A stretch of DNA of 64,000 nt from NCBI GenBank assembly GCA_009602725.1, contig WELB01000212.1:135031-199030 (forward strand), read 5' to 3'. The translations under genes were made by a program, and so were the position numbers. The first letter of the stretch is position 1; the number at the start of each line of letters is the position of its first letter. The notes beneath the pieces are model-generated. The model had not been told where the DNA came from, made no database searches, and worked only from the letters and a program-made list of their open reading frames with translations. This DNA comes from Spirogloea muscicola. Taxonomy: Eukaryota > Streptophyta > Zygnematophyceae > Spirogloeales > Spirogloeaceae. Of the stretch, positions 48,801-59,099 are shown piece after piece.

Positions 48801-50101
48801 GTACATCTTTGAGCAGTAAGGAAGATGAATATGAAATGGCCTGACCTGGATGGCAGCACAGAGCCCTCCGCTGGCGGTCACAATGCAGTCCCTGGACAGG
48901 AACGGGTGCTGCAGCACGTTCAGGAGCATGTCCACCATCGCGACACACACCAGCTTCGTTGACAACGCGTCCTCGGCAGAAGCCCTCTGTCCTGACTTGC
49001 CAGCATCGCTTGGATCCACTCGACCTTGGTCGTAGGCGTCCCCTGGGCCGCCATTTTCTGCATCAAGCGCGCTGTCTGTGCTTGCTCTGGGCGCAACCCT
49101 GGACCCAAATTCGTTGAGGTAGTTCTGGAGTAGGTAGTAGAGGACAGACAGCGACTCTTGGCACTCATCCATTGCGGCAGGATTGAGTCGACTGCCAGCC
49201 ATGGCATCTCCGAGTACAGCAGCAACGTCCAAGGTCAGCGACCAGCCGAGCTGGAGAGCGCATGCCCGGCAGGCCTCTTCGAGGTGTGACTGCAGGGTGC
49301 CAAATCGAGATGCTGGCATCAGTGGCTACTTCTCCATCTTTTCACAGGTTGCAAGCGTCCTCAATTGAGAGCTGGTGACACGTTGAGTGACAAGAGGGAT
49401 CAAGATTCGCCTGGGCGAGCACAGAGCACCATGCGCTCAGCCTAAACCCTTCTTTCTGCCTATTAGCCTGATCTATTGGCAGCTCCTGTCCCGAATGCTG
49501 CCAGGACGCGACGCAGCTGTGGTTGATAGCAGGTTGATGTGACCATGAGACTGCAGATTCAGCAAGCCACATGCCAGCTCCCGCACAGTACCTTGTAAGC
49601 AGGGCACACGAGCGTGGCAGCGGCTGCCGCGCAGCCGAAGGGGCGCCACTTGTGGCCGCCAGTGCCGTAGTCCACAGAGCACCGACGGAACGCGTCCACC
49701 ATCGTGACAAGGCCGGGAGGCGGGAGCTTGAGGAGCGTTGCGAGCAGGCCGCGGTGCAGCGGGCGCGAGTTCGGTAGGAACAGCAGCTCCACCAGGATGT
49801 GCGTGGCCGCCTGAAGTTCGCCCCGAGTCGCCGCCGTGTGGCCTTCGGAGGCTCCCACCGCCGCCGCCGCCGCCGCCGTCGCCGCCGTCGACGCCGCCGC
49901 CGCCGTTGCCCAGAGGCGCAGGAAGGCGTCGGCGACGCGCTTGACCTGCGGGATCTCGGCGTACGTCGTGGACGCGCCGGCCAGCCGGGCGAGCTCGGCG
50001 GCCAGCGCCGCGGCGGCGGANGCGGCATAGCCCGCGGGGAAGGCGGTGCCGGCGCCGGACCAACGCCGCCGACGCTGCTGCCGCCGGAACTTGGACGCCA
50101 T
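39837..50101 (-). CDS. THADA: THADA / Trm732-like protein (DUF2428, armadillo-type)
   Basis: Very large alpha-solenoid protein of roughly 2,000 residues. In yeast, Trm732 partners the methyltransferase Trm7 for 2'-O-methylation of tRNA position 32. Coding blocks, partly approximate, 5' to 3': 50,101-49,590 (MASKFRRQQRRRRW, then Ala-rich, LVELLFLPNSRPLHRGLLAT); 49,320-48,850; 48,630-48,020; 47,490-46,970; 46,800-44,960; 44,820-44,500; 43,650-43,080; about 42,875-41,000; about 40,665-39,837. The DUF2428 hallmark near 45,450-45,240 reads DSWDRLRESTFDILTSYSQP, LPGLAS, VRESDAGSLVLRLMFRKYVL. Later hallmarks are LLRRSAGIPAAFLAHFL and GFSSSHWQVRNAACLTFTAL (about 43,560 and 43,180). The first exon has a (GCC)n run and an unknown base at 50,021. 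The gene converges on the monooxygenase pair. Confidence 0.88.
40791..40880. repeat. 45-bp tandem duplication in a THADA intron
   Basis: TTGACTTCCTCACCAGATCT with CACAGAGCAACAGAGCAACA repeats twice with a 45-bp period (starts 40,791 and 40,836). A short ACCACTG(A/C)CCAAGGTAAA repeat follows at 40,914-40,947. Both lie between the exon ending at 41,000 and the last exon, so they do not alter the protein. Confidence 0.8.
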
Positions 50102-50335
50102 CGGGGCCGAGGAGCAGACGGGCGAGAGGCAAGGGAAGAGAAGGCGGGTTGCGGCAGGCGAGGTTCGACATCAGGGCGCGCCGGCCGTCACGGCAGGCGG
50201 CGAGGCGGGCGGCGCCGCCATGGCGGCGCGGCCTCGCGCTCGGCTCGGGCTCGAGCTCGAGAAAGTGGAGGCGAGAGGTGTTGAGGAGCGCTGCTCAAAC
50301 CCCAAACCTAGGTGGGAATGAGTGTATTGAGTGAT
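50102..50335 (-). promoter_or_regulatory. GC-rich 5' region of the THADA-like gene
   Basis: Sequence upstream of the minus-strand start, GC-rich, probably promoter and 5' UTR. No clear core element. Confidence 0.4.
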
Positions 50336-50640
50336 GGAGGGCCTGAGATCAGCAAGGCCTGCTGCTAAGCTGACCCGCTTCAGTGACCACGAGAGTCAGC
50401 ACGTTTCACCACCGGTGGGGGTAAAACGTGGACTGAGTGATGCTCGTGCCACCCGGGCTTTGGGGTATGAGGATACTGCACATCTGACGCTACATCTGTA
50501 GATGTGCTTGCCTTCGTACTTCGGCCACATAGGCCCCTTATTTTGCATGAGTCGTGCATTGGCTCGGAGGCGGCTTGCCTCCATTTCATTTCATGCGTAC
50601 TGCGCGCCATGTCTCTTGTGCTTGCCCTGCCGGTGACGAA
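50336..50640. repeat. Two mosaic-repeat ends, tail to tail
   Basis: On the minus strand a terminal box at 50,370-50,400 with the GCTGACC/GGTCAGC-type hairpin. On the plus strand the subfamily-A tail AGATGTGCTTGCCTTCGTAC (50,493) followed by GGCTTGCCTCCATTTCATTT and CATGCGTACTGCGCGCC (50,570-50,610). Confidence 0.55.
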
Positions 50641-51263
50641 AATTTGTCCATCCTGGCCCCTTGGACCAATTGCGACAGACAGATTGCTGGCCCGTACCTA
50701 GCAGGCCAACTTGGCAGATGCACAATGCACAATCAGCTCGGCGGCAAAGATGGTAAACGAACTCCACTTCGCAACGATCCACCCGATCTTCAGCACCAGG
50801 AATTGCTGCCGCCTAGCGATTTGATACGTGACCATATGAGAGAACGTTGTTGTGCGTGACGAACAAATGAATGAAAGAGGTGCACAATAGCACCGACTGC
50901 GCATATTGTTGTTTTAAGAGGACAACTCATGCCAGCCCTCCTGAGCTGCAGCTCTGTCGCAATGGCGACGGAGACCGAGCTGCACGGAGTGGGGGCGTCC
51001 ATAATCAGCGAGCCAGCCCAAATGGGTGCTGGACTGCTGCATGTCCTATTTGTCGGAGCATCCTACAAATCTCCAAGAGTGGTCTAATGCACAGAGACAA
51101 TTCCACGGCACGTGGAAATGCTAGGGGCGGCGGCGCAAATGGCACCCTACTTTGAGACTGTACTTCCTAAGCCTACATGCGTTATATTGCTACCAGATCC
51201 ATATGGCCTCCCAGGGGAAGGGGAAGGGCAACAGTGACAACGACAGAATACAGCAGTGCACCA
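50641..51263. other. Intergenic, no supported gene
   Basis: 3' flank of the glycosyltransferase gene. Short unrelated open frames only. Confidence 0.45.
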
Positions 51264-53875
51264 TCAATTCTGTCCATAATTCAGGGCAATGAAGCCCGAG
51301 CGTAGGCGCCCATTGGTCTTCCGAAGCTCGTCAACGAGACGGTCCCAGTTGGAGCCGAGCGTCCCAACAAAGTAGTCCGCCTGGGATTGCACCAAAAGAT
51401 TCACAAATGACAGGTCAACTGAGGACTTAAGCGCCCACGCTGCAGCCTCTGCCGCCGCCTCCGGAGATGCGTCCGACGCCATTGGTGTTGATGGGATATC
51501 ATCAAAATCTCCATCCTCCTCTTTCCTCTGCGCCATTACAGTACAGTTGGTGACAGCAGTGAGCTTCCATTCTGCAAGTAAGATCCTGCAGCCATGAAGT
51601 CAACAAAGAGCTGGAAGGTGCGCAAAGTCATTAAGGCCTCCACTTACTGTGAGGCGGCGTTGGCGCGTGGAGAGAAACGTCCACCTTGGCGTGTAATCTG
51701 CTTCTGCCTCCTCTAAGACACTGCCGAGCATCGAAGCCAGCCAGATTGTATGTACATTTGGGTCGTGGCTCCGCACACGCTCCGCCTGGCCAGTGCCATG
51801 AAAGCGCAAAATGAGGCACTTGGAGCGGGCCTCCAACGACAATGACCATTGTGCCTAGCGGAGGAGCGAGGACAGCAGGGCTGCATTAGCTTCCAAACAG
51901 CAGCACCACTGACCTGCTCCATAAAAGCGCGGAGGGAGAAGAGCGCCATCTCGCGCTTCTTGGCGCCTCCACGCACATGCATGGTGACAATTGGCCTTGG
52001 AACTGCAAACCGTGCGCAGTTGGAATCACTAGTCAGGTCAAGGTGGGGTTCAACCTACTGCCTCAGCAGTAAACCTCTGATGGCGCAACCTCAAGCGGCT
52101 AACAGTGGAAGGAGGGCAGGAAGAGCTAGAGAGAATCGGAGGCATGGGGCATGAAGGAATTGTCGGCAGCAGATATGGCGGCTGCGGCAGCGGCCCTCAC
52201 CAAGCACGTCATGTGTGGATTGCCACAAAGTGGTCTCCAGCTCGCCCTGCGCCTGGCGGCGGCTGCTGGCGTCGTCATCCATTGCAAGCGACAAGCGCCT
52301 CCTCTCGCTGGCAGCGACCAGCTCAGCCACCCACCCACCATATGCCTCGTGCCGCGCTATATTTTCCATGTGACACAGGTACTCTGCAGGCACATCGGGC
52401 TGCTCAAGTAAGAGTCTGGCCCACTCAGATGTACCGACAACAATGGCAATGATGTAGCGGCTCAACAAGTGGGCGGGCAGGTTGTCGTGCTCACCAGTGG
52501 GGAAGCGGAGGAGGTAGCGGATGGACTGAGCGCGCCACCAATCAAGCACATGCTCACGCAAACGGCCGCCAGACTCGACGCTCCCCGCTGAGCGCCGGCT
52601 CATGATTGCTGATGAGACAGCCTGATTGGTGCACCACAGGCCTGGGCAGATGTTCGGCTGGTGTGCCGCCTTGGCTGCCGGCGCCCACATCACGGACGCT
52701 GGCGGCTCGCCCATGACGACGTTGTCGGGCCCACCAATGCCACCCTGCTCCAGCCAGAGGCGCTTGGCAACAACCTCGCACTCTTCAGCGGCTGGCGAGC
52801 GGAAGTAGCACTGGAAGCGCCCCGCCTCCCCGGCGGCAGCACAACCTGGGTGATCTGCTCGTACGTAGTTGTCGCCGACGACGAGGATACGGCCCGTGAG
52901 CAGAGCATATCCCATGGCCACAGACATCCAGTGCAGCTGTGAACCGACGCCCTTGCGGTGTGTCCCGCGCCAGGGGATGTACAGGAAGCGCAGGGCGGGG
53001 TCGGTGCAGTTGGCAGGGTGCTGGTGCCACCAAAGGTACGCCTGTGCAGCGCGAGTGCCCAGCAGGTTGCCAGCGTCTGCACCTTCCACCCAAGGCGGCT
53101 GCCGGCAGCGAGCGCGTCCAATCAGCAGTGCAAGTGCCTCTAGACCTCTTAGAAAGCATCTTGAAAGGAGTGAGAAAGGTGGGGCGCGGTGAGAAGCAAG
53201 CATCGCAACGGCGGTGGAGACTAACCGCAGATTGGGCAAGGGCGGAGGCGTTGCCGAATGCAGGGTTTTCCGTGACCACAGCCCACGGCGGCATGGCGCC
53301 GTCAGCGTGCCGGCGGTCAGCAGCCTTGTTCTGCAGCGCAACCGTGTGGCAGTCGTGCAGGTGCGGGGCGCGCGGCGTGCTCTCAGGCAGGCTCACGACT
53401 GCACATTGGACACGACGAGCAAAGCAGCGGGGATCAGAGCATTGCAATCAATAATCAGAGAGAGTGTGAGCTTCAGATGGTACTAGAAAGCTTGTTACAT
53501 CAAGGCATTCCTACAATTCCAACACATAAATTTTACCTCCTCATTAAAATTTATGTTTTGCAAAGTCTCTTCTGTGCAAGGCAGCACAGGAGGGGCAGCA
53601 ATGGCCTCAAACGCCACCGCACGGCGCGGGTACTCACAGGGGCGCACGGTGCGGCCGAGCGGGTCGTCGAGGCCATAGGCGCGCCGCCAGGCATCCAAGA
53701 GTGCCGTTGCGTCTTCGTCAGAATCACCATCCCGCTGCTCCAGCGCCAAGCCTTCTGAGTCCTCGCTGCCGGTGCCGCCGTCAGGCAGGGGCCTCGACCC
53801 CGCGGCTGTGTGGGCACAGCAGGCCGCCACCGCCAGAAGGAGTGCGGCGGCCGTCGTCCACTGCCGGCGAGCCAT
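51264..53875 (-). CDS. GT23 family alpha-1,6-fucosyltransferase-like protein
   Basis: Probable secretory-pathway glycosyltransferase. Exons 5' to 3' (approximate): 53,875-53,640; 53,400-53,225; 53,150-52,090 or part of it; 51,990-51,900; 51,850-51,640; 51,535-51,264. The N-terminus MARRQWTTAAALLLAVAACC is a signal peptide or anchor. Family features in order: FLYIPWRGTHRKGVGSQLHW and MSVAMGYALLTGRILVVGD (donor-site glycine-rich region); LDWWRAQSIRYLLRFPTG; IVTMHVRGGAKKREM, corresponding to the FUT8 HVRRxDK motif; IWLASMLGSVLEEAEADY with PRWTF; and the final NLLVQSQADYFVGTLGSNWD, RLVDEL, GFIALNYGQN. FUT8-type enzymes transfer fucose from GDP-fucose to N-glycan cores. The expected acidic residue of HVR-x-(G/T)-D-K is Ala here, so activity or specificity may differ. 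The junction near 52,090 needs care because the frame runs on past the likely exon end. Confidence 0.82.
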
Positions 53876-54470
53876 TGCCTCAACCTTCCAGGCCTGAGCC
53901 TCTCCACCCTGCAGCGCGTCGGCTGCTGGCAGCTGCCAGGCTGCCGCGGCCTTCTGAAACTGTGAGCTCGACGAGGCACGACGCGTGTGGCGGCGGAAGC
54001 TGCGCAGAGGAGACGGGCCGACGGGCTGCCGCGGCTGCCACGGTGGGCTTCGCCAATGGCGGCAGCTGTGATGGGGAATGGGGCTCCCGCACGGCGCGGA
54101 GGCTTGGAGGGCGGCAAGCTCCGTATGCCGTTACCGCGGCGCACCGCGGGGGCTGCCGGGCCGCCCCGCGGCCGGCCCCTGGCGGCAGCAGCGGCGGCCA
54201 TGGCGGCCACGGCGGGGGAGAATCCCGGCGGGCGAGGGCTGGCCCAATGCTGGCGGCGAGAAGGAAAGCACTGGCGGGCTCCGCACGGGCCCTCGATGGC
54301 CGGCCGCAGGCCCAATGGGGGCCTGCGGCGGGGCCCGGGCTGGGCACGTGAACCGACGCCGGTTCGATTCCGTCGTGGGACCGCCGATCGCAGTATTGGT
54401 GGCACGCGACGGCGCTGCCCCGCTCCACGCTCATCGCCACCGTTCCTCCGCCACGTTCTTTGCACCTAGC
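53876..54470. promoter_or_regulatory. GC-rich 5' region of the GT23 gene
   Basis: High-GC stretch with GGC-rich tracts and long but low-complexity frames on both strands. Likely promoter and 5' UTR. A tRNA-like GGTTCGATTCC at about 54,360 is not part of a tRNA. Confidence 0.4.
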
Positions 54471-54740
54471 TTTTGCCTGAACGGTGTGTTGGCTTCATGT
54501 GGCCTCTGTTCCGATTTATGCGCAACAAGGGCCTGGCTTAAAGGGGCGAGACCGTGGCCCGACGGGCCCGTCCACCGTCCGCAGGCGAGGGTCAGGTCCC
54601 CCCACGCCGCGGGCTCGCTGGCTTGGTTGTGCCGCATGCGCCTCCCCGTCTCGCTACACGACTCCTCGAACGGCGTGCCTTGCATCTGCTTTCCGCCCGT
54701 GCCTTGGCGGCTGCGGCCTGCAGAACCCGGCGAGGAAAGG
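54471..54740 (+). repeat. Mosaic repeat with decayed LINE-like fragment
   Basis: CACCTAGCTTTTGCCTGAAC and a TTGGCTTCATGTGGCCTC/TTTATGCGCA box, then AGSLAWLCRMRLPVSLHDSS and, in another frame, RRALHLLSARALAAAAC. These are the parts seen intact in 59,244-59,564, here split between two frames. A hairpin trace follows at 54,755. Confidence 0.6.
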
Positions 54741-55532
54741 GCTCTTCCAGATGAAAGCAATGGCTGTGAGAGGCTACTTCCAGCCTTGCGCTCCTCTACC
54801 CTGGGGAAGTGAGGGTTTGCAGAGCGCGAGCTTGACAAGAACTTTGAGAAATTAGGACGCAGCAATTGGCAACTGCGCTTACCGCATTATTCATCACTGC
54901 TAAATACTCGAAGACAAAGCGTGGCTTGCTACAGGAACAACCCCAAAGTCCATGCCGCAAAACATGCTGCAGTCCTTCCCTTTGTTCCTCAAGTCTCAAG
55001 CGGGAGGTGCTCTTGTAAACATGCGGTGCCAAGCTCTTGTGCTGCAAATGCACTACATGCGGAAATGGCATATAACAAAGCTGAGAAGATTCGTAACAAG
55101 CATGCTTCAATTTTCAAACTTCAAGCGGACTTCGTTCCACCAAGAAGGCACCCTCACTTGGGAAGCTGTTGGCCCATTCAGCACCTTCTGGGCAGCTCCC
55201 AGCAAGCAAGCCCGTTGCTTGCCTTCACCAATTTCCAGCCGCCCCGCCTCGTCCTAGCCTATATAGAGTCTACCAAGCGTTGAGTGTCTCTTGCCAAGAT
55301 TATCAATCCTACTGAAAAGAAAAGTTATGCCACCATGTATGACAACATGTATGCCCCCACAAATGGGGCCGCTCGTCCACAAATGCATCACAAGGGAAGT
55401 CCTCTCCTAGTGTCAAACGAATCCTCGTCTAGACTCAGCACCTCCTGCCTCATTCAGCTTGCCTCGTCTAAAAGCTTGGCACCAGGGGCCCTCTTCAGCA
55501 TCCACACCACTAGGCATGCTGGTGCAATCGGC
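54741..55532. other. Intergenic, no supported gene
   Basis: 3' flank of the SCCPDH-like gene. I see no conserved frame or repeat. Confidence 0.45.
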
Positions 55533-58466
55533 TCAAAAAGAGTTGCAGGCTTCCTGCACCGCTTGTACCCTGCTGATCTCCGCAAATGCAATGCCTCTGG
55601 CTTGTAGCCTCTGCTGCAGGTCCGTGTAGGCAAAGGCTGCCCCAGGAGTGTAGACGCCACCTGCGACCAGCTTCTGCCTGTTGACTAGCATGCAGAGGGC
55701 CGCTTGGGTGACAATCATCGATGTTGCCTCATAGCCAGGCTCCTGCATCCAAGAGTCAAGATCAACAAAGGTTCGAGGTCAACAAATGTGCAAGTCAGCA
55801 AGCCCAAAGGCATTCTGCAGAAAGTGTGCCTGTTGTTGTCACAGTACACTGCTTTGAGCACAAATGGGCTCCTATACAAGCTCAGAGATTGGTGGAGGGC
55901 AGGCTGTGATACCAGCTCAACAACGTACCGGGCCACTAAGGCGAGTAGCCAACTTAAGATCAGGAGGTGACAACGGCTTCTCTACCAGATCTGCACTTGA
56001 GTAACCCTTTGCCAAAAAATCAATGAAGAAGCTCGTGCCATCAATTTGCTCCTGTGACGGGCCTGCCGTCAAGCCATTTGACATGTTTAAGGTCGTGATC
56101 AAGTCATACCTCATGAGAGCCACTTATATGCCACTGTGCCTCATCAGGACTTAGTGTTCTCCCCAAAAGTCTACAGTCCAAGAAATCTGTTTGCAACTGG
56201 ATCACAATGACAACCTTGCCTGCTGAAGAGCCCAAAGCTGAAGAAGCGGGGATACTGTAGCAGGAGCTTCCTGCCCCAGGCGTAGGTTACCAGGAAGCGA
56301 AACAGATATCCGAAGATCATAAATAATGCCATATACCAGAGACTGGGCACCGTGAAGTAAGCTCCATATTGGACTGGCTTAAAGCGGAGCTTCTCCTCAA
56401 CTCCACTTGTCAGTGATGAGCTCCTCATGCTCCTGAAGTCTTTTGGTTGCTGCACACCCCTTGACATCTTGGCTATGCTCTGTGTGCTCCTCCGAACAAC
56501 GAAGGCGTCAGCACCAGGGAAGGGGATGGCCCAGGTTTGCAGCCGCCTCTCAAAGTATGGTCTGCTTTTCCGCGTGACAGGCTGCCCTGGATAAGCTACC
56601 TTAGGTATCGGTCTTGCCGCCCTCATCCTCCTGCATAATCAGCTTCACCTATTCAGAGTATGCGATTTGGAAGCTCACAAGTGCTTGCTGCGAGTAGGAG
56701 TGATTAAGCTTGTAAAGGGCGAATGTAATGTACTCCGACCACCATGAACAGCAGATGCTCAGCAAATTGAAGAGAGCATGGAACTAGGGCTACACAAGCA
56801 CTAGCAGAGGACAATAAGACCACAATCAAGCACTACATCATAAGCACTGCATCGTGACTTTGGCCACTTGTGCAAGCTCCATGACGTGAAGAGGAGCTCT
56901 TCTGACCCACAAGCTGAAGCAGGTTGACAATGTCTATTATGTCTAAGCAATGAGGGGTTTTGAAAAAAACGTGCAGGTAGTGTTAGGAAGAATTCGCTCT
57001 TTGGAGTTGCCTCAGAGTGGTCGCATTTGCAAAGCCTTGGACTAGAGACTCCCATGTTCCAAAGTGCCCTACAAATGACTTCGTGGCCTTGATTGTCAGG
57101 AAGGAGTCAACGCTGTGGGGTATGGAAGATGGCGGAAATTGTCGAGCCTGCCAAGAGGCACAAAAGGGCCATTAGGCAACACTTTGTCGTCAGGAGCTGA
57201 TCTAGGAGCTGATGTAAGCCTATCTTGCTACACCAACATGGCAGAACATGACACCTACACCTTCATCAAGACGCCCTGGACAGGTGAGCTTCATAGACCA
57301 GCTTGTTGGCGTTTATGGAATTGTTGACTTCTTCCAAAGCTTGTCAAATTCTCACACAAGCTTCACCAAGGAGCTTCACCAAGGTCTCAGGATTCACAGA
57401 AGACACAGATCGACCAGTGCGCCAAGCGAGCAAAGCACGAGCGTACAGTGAAGACGACACCCAAGTCTGCAGGAATGGAGTCAAAGCCGCATGCAGTGAC
57501 GATCAGCGTATTGGACTGCTGCGCCGCCTCGTGGTACTGGATCTCCATCCACTCCATAAATTCTGGCTCCCCACATACATCAACGTAGTCGCAACCCACC
57601 TCCACGCACGCCTTCACCACGGGCTCCCCGTAGTAGCTGCACTCAGTCGGTGCCCTGCCTCTCATCAGCTATCAAGGTGGCCATCATGACGTCCTGACCT
57701 TTGGAGGATGCATAGCACATCCTACCTCCAGACCTTTATCAGTGTGACTTCCTCTTCTTGAGACCTTAGCCCTTCCGTTCCAGTAGCAACCGTTGCAAAA
57801 TCACTTTCGAGTGAAAAGGAGAGTCTGGTACAGGCTGGAAGAGAAACTCTGTACGACATAACTCTGTACAACAGAACTAGGTCGCCACAGCCACTGTGCT
57901 AACAGCAAGTGGGTGTTAGACAGCAAATGCTCCGCATGCTCACCGGAAGGGTCCGACGCAGCTAAGGACGATATCGGTCTGCTCGCAAAGCGCAGCCAGC
58001 GACCGGGCGTCGGCGACGTCCGCAATGACCATCGGCACATTGGCAACATGAGCACCGGCCCACCGAATAGCTGCCTCCAGCTTGGACCGGCTCCGGCCGG
58101 CGGCCGCCACGACCAGCTGGCGCCCTGCAGGATAGCCACGATCAGCTCACTCTCAGCGGGCGAGGTCGTGAGACAAGCTGGTGAGCAGCTGCAGGCTCCT
58201 GTCAGTGTCAGCGGCGCTTGACACGGGGAGAGCTTAGAGATCCCCGCAGAGCTCTCGCTAGCTAACGATACTCCACCACGGCCGGAGGAATTTCGTAACC
58301 ATTGCTAACGCTAGCCGGCACCAGGGGTCCAGAGAGGCACTGCAGGCGAGAGTGGACCGCCAGGCGCGCGCTCGTCGGGGGCGGCGCGGAGGAGCTCGCG
58401 GAGCACGAAGCGGCCCGTGAAGCCGCTGGCGCCCAGCACGGCCACGCTCAGCGGGCGCGCGCCGCN

Positions 58467-58503
<37 letters not shown>

Positions 58504-58526
58504 AGGGTGCGGCGACGGACTGACAC
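55533..58526 (-). CDS. SCCPDH: Saccharopine dehydrogenase-like oxidoreductase
   Basis: Homologue of human SCCPDH, a membrane- and lipid-droplet-associated Rossmann-fold protein without proven substrate. Blocks 5' to 3' (approximate): 58,460-58,320 (SVAVLGASGFTGRFVLRELL, NAD(P)-binding GxxGxxG); 58,170-57,950 (AAGRSRSKLEAAIRWAG, ADARSLAALCEQTDIVLSCV); 57,665-57,430 (YGEPVVKACVEVGCDYVDVC, GEPEFMEWM, CGFDSIPADLG); 57,085-56,985 (FGTWESLVQGFANATTLRQL); 56,625-56,230 (SIPF/AIPFPGADAFVVRRSTQS, then a hydrophobic segment and LLLQYPRFFSFGLFSRQG); 56,105-55,930 (GTSFFIDFLAKGYS, LKLATRLSGP); 55,745-55,533 (EPGYEATSMIVTQAALCML, GGVYTPGAAF). This order and these motifs match SCCPDH throughout. The true start codon is unclear because a (GGC)n run with an unknown base at 58,466 precedes the Rossmann motif. 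Confidence 0.9.
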
Positions 58527-58529
58527 AAG

Positions 58530-59010
58530 CTCCCCGAACTCCTGCTCCTACTCCAGCCCTCTTTTTATGTTTTCTTTTGGCTCCGCGAGAGAAGGCGCTC
58601 GGCGCGCATGAAATTGAAAGGGAGGCCAATTCTAGCCTTACAAATGTCCTGTTAACTGGGTAATGAGCTGGCTAAGGGGGACACTAATATCCCCGAGTGA
58701 GCACATGCATATCTGACATGCTATACAGAGAGAAGGGCTCGCCCATTGAGGATAGGGGCTGGAAAAAGCCAGCCCAAAAAAAGAATGAACAAAGGACGAG
58801 AAGAGGCCAGGGGAAGTAGAGAGAAGGGCTCGCCCATTGAGGATAGGGGCTGGAAAAAGCCAGCCCAGAAAAGAATAACAAAGGACGAGAAGGGGCCAGG
58901 GGAAGTACGAAGAACAACAAGCACAGAAAGAAGAAGAAGTGGCTCTCCCAATGGGGGCGAGGGCTGTGAGAAGCCAGCCCGAAAGAATTGACAAGGTTCA
59001 CAGAAAAGAA
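58530..59010 (-). repeat. Mosaic repeat abutting the SCCPDH 5' end
   Basis: Minus-strand order: hairpin modules at about 58,975, 58,860 and 58,775. The last two are near-identical: GGGCTGGCTTTTTCCAGCCC then CTATCCTCAATGGGCGAGCC. Then come the terminal box SDMHVLTRGY-type (58,684-58,715), AGGACATTTGTAAGGCTAGA, ATTGGCCTCCCTTTC and CATGCGCGCCGAGCGCC (58,600). The gene's first exon begins within ~80-150 bp of the last box, on the same strand. Confidence 0.7.
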
Positions 59011-59099
59011 ACGAAGCAGCTACGAAGCACTCAGTAACACCTGCTAAGCAGCCTCACGTCAGAAAGCGGCGGTCGGAGAGACCGGGTTCCTGGAAGCGG

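Noticed and set aside
54340-54400. tRNA-like B box (GGTTCGATTCC) near 54,360
   Set aside because: The T-arm has a mismatch and no matching acceptor strand, D-arm or anticodon arm can be found upstream. It lies in GC-rich promoter sequence.
53551-54465. 304-residue minus-strand open frame
   Set aside because: Arg/Pro/Ala-rich frame produced by GC-rich DNA. It overlaps the first GT23 exon in the wrong frame.
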